Shown here piece by piece: positions 40,040-48,496 of a stretch of 64,000 nt of DNA (the first letter of the stretch is position 1; every line of letters starts with the position of its first letter). Under the pieces are notes generated by a model, which ran no database searches, was not told where the DNA came from, and saw only the letters and a program-made list of their open reading frames with translations. The translations under genes and the position numbers were made by a program. Origin of the DNA: Desulfonatronum thiosulfatophilum (GTDB lineage Bacteria > Desulfobacterota > Desulfovibrionia > Desulfovibrionales > Desulfonatronaceae); contig NZ_FMXO01000002.1 of the NCBI RefSeq assembly GCF_900104215.1, positions 186,001 to 250,000 on the forward strand. Reading direction: 5' to 3'.

Positions 40040-42229
40040 ATGGAAAACACGAAAACAATCTCAAGACGGGGATTCCTGCAGGCGTCCGCCGCGGCCATGA
40101 CCGCCGCAGCCGGCGTTCCGGCCCTGAAAGGCCTCGTGTCCACAGGACATGCCATGGCCCCTGCCCCTCAACAGGGCGAGATCAGCGATCACTTCACGGC
40201 CTGCGACATGTGCTTCAACCGGTGCGGCATGATCGCCCGCGTCCGCAACGGCCGTGTCGTCAAGCTGGACCCCAACCCGAAGTTCCTCAAATCCAGGGGC
40301 ATGCTCTGCGCCCGGGGCAATGCCGCCACGGCCCACATCTACGATCCGGACCGCCTGAAGACCCCTCTGCTGCGCAAGGGCGCCCGGGGTGAAGGCAAAT
40401 GGCAGCGAATAACCTGGGATCAGGCCATGGACCACACCGCGGAACAGTTCGAGCGCATCGCCGAGAAGTACACCCGCAGCGGAATCATGTTCTCTCCAGG
40501 CTCGGACATGCAGTCCCAGTTCATGATCCGTTTTGCCGAGGTCTTCGGTTCCTACAACATCACCTCCCACGAAACCTTGTGCCTGCTGAGCAATCACCGG
40601 GCATACCTGGATACCTTCGGCGAAACGCCCTACCCGGACGTGCTGTACACCAAATACATCATCATCGCCGGCGCCAATCCCTACGAGGCCATCATCACCC
40701 CGGACACCATCGACCTGATGGAGGCGCGCAAGAACGGCTGCAAGATGGTCGTTCTGGATCCACGCTACACCAAGACCGCGGCCCTGGCCGACGAATGGCA
40801 TCCCATCCGTCCGGGAACGGACATGGCCTTTTTCCTGGCCCTGGCCCACGTGATCATCCACGAGGGGCTCTACGATCCGGAATACGCCGAAGAGATGCTC
40901 TTCGGCCTGGAAGAGTTCCGTTCGCACACGCGCAAGTACAGCCCGGAATGGGCTGCCGGGGAGACCGGCATCCCGGCCGAGGACATTCGGCGCATTGCCA
41001 GGGAAATCGCCGCTGCCGCCCCTACGGCCATGGTCTATACCGGCCGGCGCACCTCGGATTACGAGGATTCCACGCAGATTCGGCGCTCCATGGCCATTGT
41101 CAACGCCCTGTTGGCAAACTGGGATCGTCCCGGCGGCATTCTGGCTTCGCGAGAAGTCGGCGTGCGCGCCCCATATTTCGACATTCCCTGGTACGACGAC
41201 AATCCGGATGACCGCATCGACCATGGCATGGCGCCCGGTCTGATCCACCACGAAGGTTCCTTCAAGTTGATGCGCGATGCGATCATCAAGGAGCAGCCGT
41301 ACCCGATTCGTGGTTGGTTCACCTTCAAGACCAACTTCATGCAAACCGCGGCCAACCGCAACAAGACCATCGAGATGCTCGACCATCTCGATTTCATCGT
41401 CAACGCGGACATCACCATGACCGACACCGCCTGGTACTCGGACCTGGTCCTGCCCTCCCCAAGTTTTCTGGAGCGCAACGACCCGGTTTCCGCCCTCCAA
41501 GGCTCATCGGCCTGCGCCTGCGCCATCTGGCGGGATGCCGTGGTTCCCGCGATGTACGAATCCCGGGACATGCGCTGGATCTGCACGGAACTGTCCAATC
41601 GGCTGGGCTTTCCTGAAGCATTCGACTTCACCTTGGACGAGTACCGAACCTGGCAGCTGGAAAGCATTCCCGAGGCGGCCCAGGCCATCAAGGAAGACGG
41701 CGTCTACTACAATCCGAGCAAGGTCTACGGCATCTACTTCGACGTGCCCTTGAAGACCCAGGCCCAGAAGATTGAACTCTACAACCAGCGCTACGTGAAC
41801 ATGGGCCTGGACCCCATGCCGGTATACAAGGCGCCGCGCCGGGAACAAGGCAAGTTCCGGCTCGTGGTAGGGCGCACGGCCTTTTTCACTCACAGCAACA
41901 CCAACAACGCCCTGCTCATCGAATTCAAGGATGAAAACACCCTCTGGATGCACCCCCGCGCCGCGGCCGGCCTCGGACTCAGGGACGGGGAGCGGGTGTT
42001 CGTAACCAGTGATGCCGGACGCGTGCAACTGGCCCTGCGCATCTACGAAGGCATCGAAGAAGAAACCGTTTACATGGCCACGGGGTTCGGGGCGCTCTCA
42101 CCAGGGCAGCGTCTGGTGCACAAACGAGGCGCCAGCATCGCCGAAGTGCTGGAAGACCACGCGGATCACATCTCCGGCAACATGGCCATGCATGAAACCC
42201 TTGTCACCGTCAGCAGGAGGTTGAGCTGA
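40040..42229 (+). CDS. Molybdopterin oxidoreductase, PhsA/PsrA-like (thiosulfate/polysulfide type)
   Basis: 729 aa. A twin-arginine signal (SRRGFLQ at 8-14) directs the folded enzyme to the periplasm. The N-terminal [4Fe-4S] ligands are C55, C58, C62 and C90. The residue at the molybdenum site is most likely C181 in SHETLCLLSN, as in thiosulfate and polysulfide reductases. Expected chemistry is reduction of thiosulfate, polysulfide or a related sulfur species, or the reverse oxidation; sequence alone does not decide. The chosen ATG has GGGAG upstream; an in-frame ATG at 40007 would precede the Tat motif by 11 more codons. It overlaps the Fe-S subunit by one base. Confidence 0.85.
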   Translation: MENTKTISRRGFLQASAAAMTAAAGVPALKGLVSTGHAMAPAPQQGEISDHFTACDMCFNRCGMIARVRNGRVVKLDPNPKFLKSRGMLCARGNAATAHIYDPDRLKTPLLRKGARGEGKWQRITWDQAMDHTAEQFERIAEKYTRSGIMFSPGSDMQSQFMIRFAEVFGSYNITSHETLCLLSNHRAYLDTFGETPYPDVLYTKYIIIAGANPYEAIITPDTIDLMEARKNGCKMVVLDPRYTKTAALADEWHPIRPGTDMAFFLALAHVIIHEGLYDPEYAEEMLFGLEEFRSHTRKYSPEWAAGETGIPAEDIRRIAREIAAAAPTAMVYTGRRTSDYEDSTQIRRSMAIVNALLANWDRPGGILASREVGVRAPYFDIPWYDDNPDDRIDHGMAPGLIHHEGSFKLMRDAIIKEQPYPIRGWFTFKTNFMQTAANRNKTIEMLDHLDFIVNADITMTDTAWYSDLVLPSPSFLERNDPVSALQGSSACACAIWRDAVVPAMYESRDMRWICTELSNRLGFPEAFDFTLDEYRTWQLESIPEAAQAIKEDGVYYNPSKVYGIYFDVPLKTQAQKIELYNQRYVNMGLDPMPVYKAPRREQGKFRLVVGRTAFFTHSNTNNALLIEFKDENTLWMHPRAAAGLGLRDGERVFVTSDAGRVQLALRIYEGIEEETVYMATGFGALSPGQRLVHKRGASIAEVLEDHADHISGNMAMHETLVTVSRRLS

Positions 42230-42993
42230 TGAAAAAATATGCCATGGTGGTCGACTCGTCGGTCTGCATCGATTGCAAGGGATGCATGGTCTCTTGCAAG
42301 GTCCAGAACAACGTTCCCAACGGGTACTGGCGCAACTGGATCAAGCACACGACGCCTGATTTTTCTCGGGGCAAGCTCACCCGGACCCATTTCCAGCCCG
42401 GCGGATGCATGCAGTGCGATGTGCCCACCTGTGTTCAGGCCTGCCCCAGCGGGGCCACGTTCAAAGATGCGCAAACCGGCATCGTGCACGTCAATGAAGC
42501 CCTGTGCATCGGTTGCGGCAACTGCATCAGGTCCTGCCCTTACGGAGCCCGTTTCCGACATCCGGAAAGACGCGTCCCGAACAAATGCGATTTCTGCTTC
42601 AGCTCCGGCCGCCTGGATCGCGGTCTCTTGCCGGCCTGCGTGGACACATGTCCAACCAAGGCCCGGGTTTTCGGCGATTTGAACGATTCGGAGAGCGAAG
42701 TTTCCAGGTTGCTGCGGGACAGGCCGGCAGTCCGGGTGACCAGCCGGAACATCGATACCCAGCCCAACATGTACTACCTCACGGCCACGGAACCGGCCGA
42801 CTGGCCGACGGATGTGGAGTTTCCGGCGGCCTATGCCTCCATGGCCTCGCTGGTCAATCCGGTGGTCAAGGTCGCGGTGGGCCTCTCCGCTCTGGGCGTG
42901 GCCGCGATGTGGGTTAAGCAGGCCTTTGCGCCCGATCCCGATGAGACCGATCATGAACCGTCAGCAACCGAACAGGATCGAGGTGCTCCATGA
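42229..42993 (+). CDS. Four-cluster ferredoxin subunit of the molybdoenzyme (PhsB-like), membrane-anchored
   Basis: 254 aa. Cysteine groups CIDCKGCMVSCK, CMQCDVPTCVQACPSGAT, CIGCGNCIRSCPYGA and CDFC...CVDTCPTKA are the four [4Fe-4S] sites of the DmsB/PhsB family, which conduct electrons between the catalytic and membrane subunits. A C-terminal hydrophobic stretch (VVKVAVGLSALGVAAMWV) may anchor it, which is longer than classical PhsB (about 190 aa). AGGAGG lies at 42215-42220 before the ATG. It overlaps the cytochrome b gene by ATGA. Confidence 0.9.
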   Translation: MKKYAMVVDSSVCIDCKGCMVSCKVQNNVPNGYWRNWIKHTTPDFSRGKLTRTHFQPGGCMQCDVPTCVQACPSGATFKDAQTGIVHVNEALCIGCGNCIRSCPYGARFRHPERRVPNKCDFCFSSGRLDRGLLPACVDTCPTKARVFGDLNDSESEVSRLLRDRPAVRVTSRNIDTQPNMYYLTATEPADWPTDVEFPAAYASMASLVNPVVKVAVGLSALGVAAMWVKQAFAPDPDETDHEPSATEQDRGAP

Positions 42994-43709
42994 GTGAACA
43001 AATGATCCATAGACACACCAAGTTGTCCATTTTCATGCATTGGTTCAATGCGTTCTGCTGGATCGCCCTGCTCCTGACCGGCCTGGGGCTGATCAGCAAC
43101 CCCCAACTCAACCCCCTGGGTGCATGGTGGCCGAACCTGCTGCGTTCCATCTTCGGCAGCGGTGAGAATCTTCTGGCCGTCCATCAATATCTGGGCATGG
43201 TCTGGGCCGGAGCCTTTCTGCTGTATGTTCTGCTCATGCCCAGGGAGACAATCGCTTTCCTGAAAGAGATCTTCAGAATGTCCCCCTCCAGCGACGCAAC
43301 CTGGTTGATGAAGATGAACCTGAAAATGACCATGGGCAAAAAAGGGCTGAAGCGCTTCGGCATGACCCCGGACATGCCGCCCCAGGGTTTCTACAACGTC
43401 GGCCAGAAGCTGTTCGCCCAGGCAACGGTCATCGGCGGCATTGTTATCGTGGCCACGGGCATGGTCATGTTCTTTTCCACGATCTTCCTGAACAATCCCA
43501 ATCTGGCGGCCTGGTCCCGGGTTATTCATTATCTGACCGTGGGTCTGGTCTTCGCGGGGCTGCTGGTGCACATCTTCATGGCCGCCATTGCCAAGGAAGA
43601 GAAGCCCGCCTTCAAGTCCATGTTCACCGGTGAAGTGCCCGCGGATTATGCCAAGCACCACCATCCCCTGTGGTATGCGACCGTGACGGAAAAGCAGGAG
43701 AAAGGTTGA
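42990..43709 (+). CDS. Membrane cytochrome b subunit (PhsC/FdhI-like)
   Basis: 239 aa with four hydrophobic segments and histidines at helix starts (KLSIFMHWFNAFCWIALL, LAVHQYLGMVWAGAFLLY, VIHYLTVGLVFAGLLVHIF) suited to bind b-type heme. It connects the Fe-S subunit to the quinone pool. It completes an ABC-type membrane complex with the two upstream genes. The stop is followed by an 86-bp gap to the lipoprotein gene. Confidence 0.88.
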   Translation: MSEQMIHRHTKLSIFMHWFNAFCWIALLLTGLGLISNPQLNPLGAWWPNLLRSIFGSGENLLAVHQYLGMVWAGAFLLYVLLMPRETIAFLKEIFRMSPSSDATWLMKMNLKMTMGKKGLKRFGMTPDMPPQGFYNVGQKLFAQATVIGGIVIVATGMVMFFSTIFLNNPNLAAWSRVIHYLTVGLVFAGLLVHIFMAAIAKEEKPAFKSMFTGEVPADYAKHHHPLWYATVTEKQEKG

Positions 43710-43795
43710 GCTGTCACGAGATGTATTTTCAAGGATGTTTTAGAAACAGAAGCATGGCTGATTTGAATCACCATCTTACCCATAGGAGCGGCATC

Positions 43796-45094
43796 ATGCG
43801 CAAATATTTATTCCCGATTCAGATGCTCGTCGCGGCATTGTTGATGGCCTTGCTGGCCGGATGCGCCGGTCACAACGGAACGCAGGCCCGGACCTTCCAG
43901 CTTGATCCGGCCCAGGTTCCCAACCCCTATCACACGCTGGTGGACATCGAGTTCGTGAAGCCCCTGGTCTTCGAGGCCATGCTGCGAACCGATCCCTCGC
44001 CGGACTTCATGATCATCGACTCCCGGCCCAAGCAGCCCCGCTTCGACGTGGGCCATATTCCCACGGCCGTCAGCCTGCCGGACAGCCAGTTCGAACGCAT
44101 GGCAGCCGAGGTTTTGCCGGCCGACAGAAACGCCCTGCTCGTCTTTTACTGCGGCGGCCTGCACTGCCCCTTGAGCCACCAGTCCGCATGGAAGGCCGAG
44201 GCCATGGGCTACACCAACATCGCGGTGTATCCGGCGGGAGATCCGGAATGGGTCGAACAGGGCTACAAGGTCTGGACCGCGCGAGACGTACGCAGTCCGC
44301 TGCCGACACTGGACCCCGCCCAGGTGCCAAACCCCTTTCACACTCTGGTCACCCTTGAGGAAGTCCGGCCGTTCGTTTCCAGAGGCGTACTTCTGGCGAA
44401 TCCCCCGACCGACGTGATGATCATCGATTCCCGTCCCAAGCAGCCCCGGTACGACGTGGGCCACATTCCCACGGCCGTCAGTCTGCCGGACAGCCAGTTC
44501 GAGCGCATGGCCGCCGAGGTTCTGCCCGCGGACAAGAACACCAAACTGATCTTCTATTGCGGCGGAACGCATTGCCCGCTCAGCCACCAGTCCGCCTGGA
44601 AAGCCGAGGCCATGGGCTACACCAACGTGGCCGTCTACCCGGCCGGCGATCCGGAATGGGTGGAGCGGGGCTACATCGTCTGGACCGCGGACGGCGCGCG
44701 TCAGGCCCAGGACCCGGCGCCAACTCCGGCCAAGGCCGCGGCTCCTGCCGGCGCACTGAAGCCCGGCAGCGCGGAAGGGACAGTGGACAACGACTTCTTC
44801 GTCCAGTTGATGCGTGACAATCCAGCTAGTATCCAGCTCATCGACGTCCGCTCCCCGGCCGAGTTCTCCGCCGGACACATCCCCGGCGCCAGGAACATGA
44901 CCGTGGACATGCTGGAAGACAACATCAAGAGCTTTTCCACCGCGGAAAAGCCCATCGTCTTCATCTGCTCCACCGGGGCTCGCAGCGGAGAGGCGTTCTA
45001 TCTGTTCATGGAAATGCGTCCGGATCTGCAGGAAGTGTACTATGTGGACGCAAACGTCAGCTACACTCCGACTGGCGAATTCGCGATCAACTAA
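43796..45094 (+). CDS. Lipoprotein with three rhodanese domains
   Basis: 432 aa. Lipobox LLAGC (C23) predicts a lipid anchor. Domains 1 and 2 (about 36-170 and 172-300) are internal duplicates, each with DSRPKQPR, GHIPTAVSLPDSQFERMAAEVLPAD and the active loop FYCGG(L/T)HCPLSHQSA. Domain 3 (about 325-432) has a different loop, FICSTGARSGE. Rhodaneses bind persulfide on the loop cysteine; three units on an exported lipoprotein suit polysulfide or thiosulfate capture for the PhsA-like enzyme. AGGAG precedes the ATG. A terminator closes the operon. Confidence 0.88.
   Translation: MRKYLFPIQMLVAALLMALLAGCAGHNGTQARTFQLDPAQVPNPYHTLVDIEFVKPLVFEAMLRTDPSPDFMIIDSRPKQPRFDVGHIPTAVSLPDSQFERMAAEVLPADRNALLVFYCGGLHCPLSHQSAWKAEAMGYTNIAVYPAGDPEWVEQGYKVWTARDVRSPLPTLDPAQVPNPFHTLVTLEEVRPFVSRGVLLANPPTDVMIIDSRPKQPRYDVGHIPTAVSLPDSQFERMAAEVLPADKNTKLIFYCGGTHCPLSHQSAWKAEAMGYTNVAVYPAGDPEWVERGYIVWTADGARQAQDPAPTPAKAAAPAGALKPGSAEGTVDNDFFVQLMRDNPASIQLIDVRSPAEFSAGHIPGARNMTVDMLEDNIKSFSTAEKPIVFICSTGARSGEAFYLFMEMRPDLQEVYYVDANVSYTPTGEFAIN
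43901..44699 (+). repeat. Tandem internal duplication of a rhodanese module (period 408 bp)
   Basis: The module starting LDPAQVPNPYHTLV at 43901 recurs at 44309 as LDPAQVPNPFHTLV, with long blocks of near-identical DNA (for example 44057-44093 versus 44465-44501). It is a recent duplication, kept in frame (136 codons). Confidence 0.9.
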
Positions 45095-45131
45095 TGCTCT
45101 GATCGCGGTTCGTTCGAATAGATTAACGCAG

Positions 45132-45172
45132 GCCGTCCAAGCCCCGTACGCGGGGGGAGGACGGCTTTTTTT
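45132..45172 (+). terminator. Rho-independent terminator of the molybdoenzyme-rhodanese operon
   Basis: GCCGTCC (45132-45138) pairs with GGACGGC (45159-45165), with a CCCCGTACGCGGGG inner stem and seven T residues at 45166-45172. Confidence 0.93.
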
Positions 45173-45199
45173 GTTCACGTCACGGCACGGGAGGCTCTT

Positions 45200-46240
45200 A
45201 TGCACATGAATCGAAACCACTCCGCCAACCGTTCCAAGGCGCTGGCCTTCTTCCTGTTCGTTTTCGTCAGCTCCTGGCCGGCCCTTGCCGCGCCCCAAGA
45301 CAACACAGCCAAGGCCGCGGAAGAGGCTTCTCCTTTATTCATTCAAGCCCAACGCAGCGCGGAACAAGATGGCTACACGCTGATCACCACCCCGGAACTG
45401 CGTCGGCTGATGGATGAAAACCCCAACGTGCTCCTTGTGGACGTGCGCTTCGCCTATGAATTCGTCTCCGGCCACATGCCAGGCGCCATCAGCCTGCCCG
45501 TGGATCTGCGCGACCGGGGCGACTTGCCCCGGGAACGCCGCGAAGCCATGCTGGATGTCTTCGGGCCGGACAAGGAGCGGCCCATCGTGGTCTACTGCCG
45601 CGACTTTCGCTGACTGCTCAGCGAGATCGCCGCCGCCTGGGCCGTGCGCCTGGGATACGCCAACGTCATCCGCTACCCGGCGGGATACATTGCCTGGAAG
45701 GAACAGTACCCGGACCTGCAGGTCTGCGAGGAGCAAACCCAGCGTCTCCAGCCGGACCATTTCTTTCCGCCCTGTCTGCTTACGGTTTCGGACAGACAGC
45801 AGGATTTCTCCTATCTGGAAATGACGCAGCCGTCCGCGAACTTTTTACTGGCCGATGTTCCAGCCGAGTTCGTACTGCTCAAGTATTACAGCGAACATTG
45901 TTCGCAATGCGTTCAGGAGGCCCAATTGTACAACCGGTTGTTTGCCATGATCCAGGAAGATCCCGGACTCCGCGAACGATTGAAACTGATCGGGATCGGC
46001 GTGGGAGACAGCCAGCGCAGTGTCTTGCGTTTCAAAAGAACGCACAACGTGCCCTACCCGCTTCTGGCCGATGAACGCCGGATTCTGTTCGATTCCGTGG
46101 GCGGCGGCGAAATTCCGCTGATCTATCTGGTGCGAATCCTGCCGGATTCCCGGGTTCAGGTCGTTTATTACCACGAAGGACACATTGAGGATCTGGGTTC
46201 TTTTTTCGATCTGCTGAACAAGATGACCACCCGCGACTGA
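45200..46240 (+). CDS. Exported rhodanese-thioredoxin fusion with an in-frame TGA, candidate selenoprotein (Sec138)
   Basis: One frame of 346 aa, interrupted only by TGA at 45611-45613. A signal peptide (about 1-30, ending ALA) is followed by a rhodanese domain (about 60-180) whose loop reads VVYCRDFR-TGA-LLSEIAAAW. The TGA takes the place of the second cysteine in the neighbouring lipoprotein's FYCGGLHCPLS loop, giving C133-x4-U138. A thioredoxin/AhpC-like domain follows, with CSQC at 234-237. If TGA codes selenocysteine, this is a periplasmic Se-dependent persulfide/thiol enzyme. If it is a stop, only the truncated 137-aa rhodanese is made. GGGAGG precedes the ATG. Confidence 0.78.
45614..45650 (+). 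promoter_or_regulatory. Possible SECIS hairpin just after the TGA
   Basis: GCTCAG (45616-45621) can pair with CTGGGC (45637-45642, one G-U). An inner GCG-AGAT-CGC may form a small apical stem about 10 nt from the TGA. This fits the loose rules for bacterial SECIS elements, but GC-rich DNA makes chance hairpins common. Confidence 0.4.
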
Positions 46241-46280
46241 GAAGCCGCGATTATTGCCGTCTCCTCGGCCCGCATAGATT

Positions 46281-46302
46281 CCCTGTTTGAAAACGGACAG
46301 GG
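46281..46302 (+). terminator. Weak hairpin downstream of the rhodanese-thioredoxin gene
   Basis: CCCTGT (46281-46286) and ACAGGG (46297-46302) pair. No T run follows, so this may be structural only. Confidence 0.35.
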
Positions 46303-46347
46303 ATCTTGCGCTTCAGTGCCGGTTGAGTTACCAATCCGGGCATCGTG

Positions 46348-46377
46348 AACCGGCTGGCATGCCGGTTGTTTTGTTTT
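46348..46377 (+). terminator. Probable terminator upstream of bioY
   Basis: AACCGGC (46348-46354) pairs with GCCGGTT (46361-46367) around TGGCAT, followed by a T-rich stretch to 46377. It could end the upstream transcript or attenuate bioY. Confidence 0.6.
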
Positions 46378-46398
46378 CAAGTAAAGGAACATTTTACA

Positions 46399-46965
46399 AT
46401 GTACGCAACATCTCTCCAGGGCCTGCATACCATGGTCTGGGTCTCACTGATGGCCTCCTTGATCGCCGTAGGTTCGTTTTTGTCCATCCCTCTTGGGCCA
46501 GTCCCCTTTTCCATGCAGCCGTTTTTCGTGATGCTGGCCGGTTTTCTTCTGGGTTGGCCCTACGGCATGTTCGCGGTTCTGCTCTTTGTCGGAGCCGGAA
46601 CCATTGGCCTGCCTGTATTTGCCGGCGGCAAATCCGGTCTGGCCGTACTCTTCGGTCCCACCGGCGGATATCTCATCGGCTTTGTCCTGGCCGCGGGCGC
46701 CATCGGCCTGATCACCAGAGCCCGAAAGGCCGAATGGTCGCCCGGCATTGCTCCGGGATGGATTCTCGGACTGGGAGCCGGATTCGTGGGGTTGGCCCTG
46801 GTGTATGCCTGTGGCCTCCTGAATCTAGTGCGGATTCTGGACATCGGCTGGCAAAAGGCAATGGCCGTCGGTTTTCTGCCCTTCATCATCCAGGACCTGG
46901 TCAAGCTTGTCATGGCCGTGGCTACTTGGCGGTTCATGCATCTGCGAGGATTGCTGCCCCGGTGA
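46399..46965 (+). CDS. bioY: Biotin transporter substrate-specific component BioY
   Basis: 188 aa with about six hydrophobic helices. The VPFSMQPFFVMLAGFLLGW segment and GGPTGGYLIGF-like motif (FGPTGGYLIGF) are typical of BioY S-components, which bind biotin in the ECF transporter. The ATG at 46399 is chosen over 46345, because the helical protein starts there and GGAA lies upstream. The stop overlaps bioM by GTGA. No BirA operator is recognised by eye. Confidence 0.92.
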   Translation: MYATSLQGLHTMVWVSLMASLIAVGSFLSIPLGPVPFSMQPFFVMLAGFLLGWPYGMFAVLLFVGAGTIGLPVFAGGKSGLAVLFGPTGGYLIGFVLAAGAIGLITRARKAEWSPGIAPGWILGLGAGFVGLALVYACGLLNLVRILDIGWQKAMAVGFLPFIIQDLVKLVMAVATWRFMHLRGLLPR

Positions 46966-47705
46966 TTAATGCGGTAGCTCTTCATTTCGCCCATGATTCC
47001 AGCCGTACCATCCTGCATGACATCGGATTTGCCCTGGAATCCGGTGCCATTCTGGGGCTGGTCGGCGCCAACGGAGCCGGCAAGTCGACTTTGCTCGCCC
47101 TGCTGGCCGGCCTGCTCCAGCCCGTATCCGGCAGGCTCGAGATAGCCGACCTGGATGCTTCTACCCAAAGCAGCGCCATCCGTAGACTGACGGCTTTGGT
47201 GCTCCAGGAAGCGGACCTGACCATCATCGGTTCGACCATTGCCGAAGACATCTGCCTGGGTCTGCCTCCTGAACGACATCCCGAGGCCCTGGCCCTGGCA
47301 GCACGCCTTGACCTTCCTGATCCGCAAACTCCCGTCCACATCCTGTCCCACGGCCAGAAACGTAAATTGTGCCTGGCCGCAGCGCTGCTGCGCAAACCGC
47401 GGATCCTGCTTCTGGACGAGCCCTTCGCCGGGCTGGACTACCCCGGCATCCGCGAAATCCGGGCCATGCTTCAAGCCAATCAGGCAGCCGGACTGACCCA
47501 GGTCATCGCCGTCCACGATCTGGAGCCTCTGGCGGATCTGGCGCACCTCTGGCTGGTCCTGGCCCACGGCCGCCAGGCGGCGTTCGGCTCCCCGCAGCAG
47601 GTTTTTCCCGGACTTGAGGCCATGGACGTGCGCCCTCCCTGTTCCTGGAAAGCCGGGCTGGGCATCATTCCTTGGGATGCTCCCGAGCAAGCACCCCGGC
47701 ACTGA
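46962..47705 (+). CDS. bioM: Biotin ECF transporter ATPase BioM
   Basis: 247 aa with a GTG start at 46962 overlapping the bioY stop. Walker A GANGAGKST, signature LSHGQKRKLCLAAALL and Walker B ILLLDEPFAGLD are all present. The signature LSHGQ replaces the usual LSGGQ, a variant common in ECF ATPases. It energises BioN-BioY. BioN follows after a 5-bp gap. Confidence 0.9.
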   Translation: MINAVALHFAHDSSRTILHDIGFALESGAILGLVGANGAGKSTLLALLAGLLQPVSGRLEIADLDASTQSSAIRRLTALVLQEADLTIIGSTIAEDICLGLPPERHPEALALAARLDLPDPQTPVHILSHGQKRKLCLAAALLRKPRILLLDEPFAGLDYPGIREIRAMLQANQAAGLTQVIAVHDLEPLADLAHLWLVLAHGRQAAFGSPQQVFPGLEAMDVRPPCSWKAGLGIIPWDAPEQAPRH

Positions 47706-47710
47706 AAAAT

Positions 47711-48454
47711 ATGGCCCGGAATCCGTTCCTCGCCCCCGCCCCGCGCAACGCCTGGGGCCGCCTGCTCATGGACCTGGATTCGCGACCCAAGCTGGCCTTT
47801 GCCGTGCTGGCCGGGCTGGTCTTGTGGCAGCTGCCCCTTCCGGTGCTGTTCATGATAACGCTGCTGGGAGCCGTATCCTGTCATGCCCTGAGCGCATTTT
47901 CCCAGACAAATCGAAACTTGTGGCGCGCGGCGCTCATCTTTGTCCTGGTCTGGGCCGGGCTGAAAAACGGTCTGGATCTTGTGGGAGGAGGCGGTTTCCC
48001 GGCAAGTCTGGCTGCCGGAGCGGACCTCGGCCTCAGACTGAGCACTCTGATGCTCCTGGGCTTCACCCTGACGCTCTCCGCGTCGCCGCGTCGGCTCGGA
48101 GTGGGACTGGCCTGGTATCTCCGGCCGGTCCTGAGAAATAAAGCCTGGCAAGTCGCCCTGTCCCTGGCCCTGATGATCCATTTCCTGCCCCTCTCCCTGG
48201 CCGCCGCCAGCGGACTGAACCAGGGCCTCTCCAGGCGGTGGACCCATTGTCCGTGGACCAGTCGCATCCGCCTGGTCCCCCAGGCCCTGCTGCGGGTTCT
48301 CAGCCAAGCCACCTGGACCCAGACCCTGGCCGTTGCGGCCCGAGATCTGGATCAGCCGGAAGCCTGGAGGCCGGAGCGCCATGTCTCTGCACGAGAGTGG
48401 ATCATGGCCCTCGTTCCGGGATTGGGCTTGGTTGGGATTTCCATGTTTTTCTAG
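47711..48454 (+). CDS. bioN: Biotin ECF transporter transmembrane protein BioN (EcfT/CbiQ-like)
   Basis: 247 aa with four to five hydrophobic segments. The coupling helix region is AVAARDLDQPEAWR, where classical EcfT proteins have an ARG triplet, so the contact motif is atypical. It joins BioM to BioY. ATG 47711 is preferred, although an ATG at 47672 inside bioM is also open. It is the last gene of the operon and converges on the SLC13 gene. Confidence 0.82.
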   Translation: MARNPFLAPAPRNAWGRLLMDLDSRPKLAFAVLAGLVLWQLPLPVLFMITLLGAVSCHALSAFSQTNRNLWRAALIFVLVWAGLKNGLDLVGGGGFPASLAAGADLGLRLSTLMLLGFTLTLSASPRRLGVGLAWYLRPVLRNKAWQVALSLALMIHFLPLSLAAASGLNQGLSRRWTHCPWTSRIRLVPQALLRVLSQATWTQTLAVAARDLDQPEAWRPERHVSAREWIMALVPGLGLVGISMFF

Positions 48455-48496
48455 GAGAGCAGTCGGAGTTTTTCCCCACTAACAAATTCGTGACTC

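Noticed and set aside
43808-45298. 496-codon minus-strand frame opposite the rhodanese lipoprotein
   Set aside because: It repeats because the coding strand has an internal duplication; it has no motifs and crosses a terminator.
46399-46420. BirA operator or biotin riboswitch ahead of bioY
   Set aside because: No TTGTAAACC-type inverted repeat with suitable spacing could be found by eye upstream of bioY.
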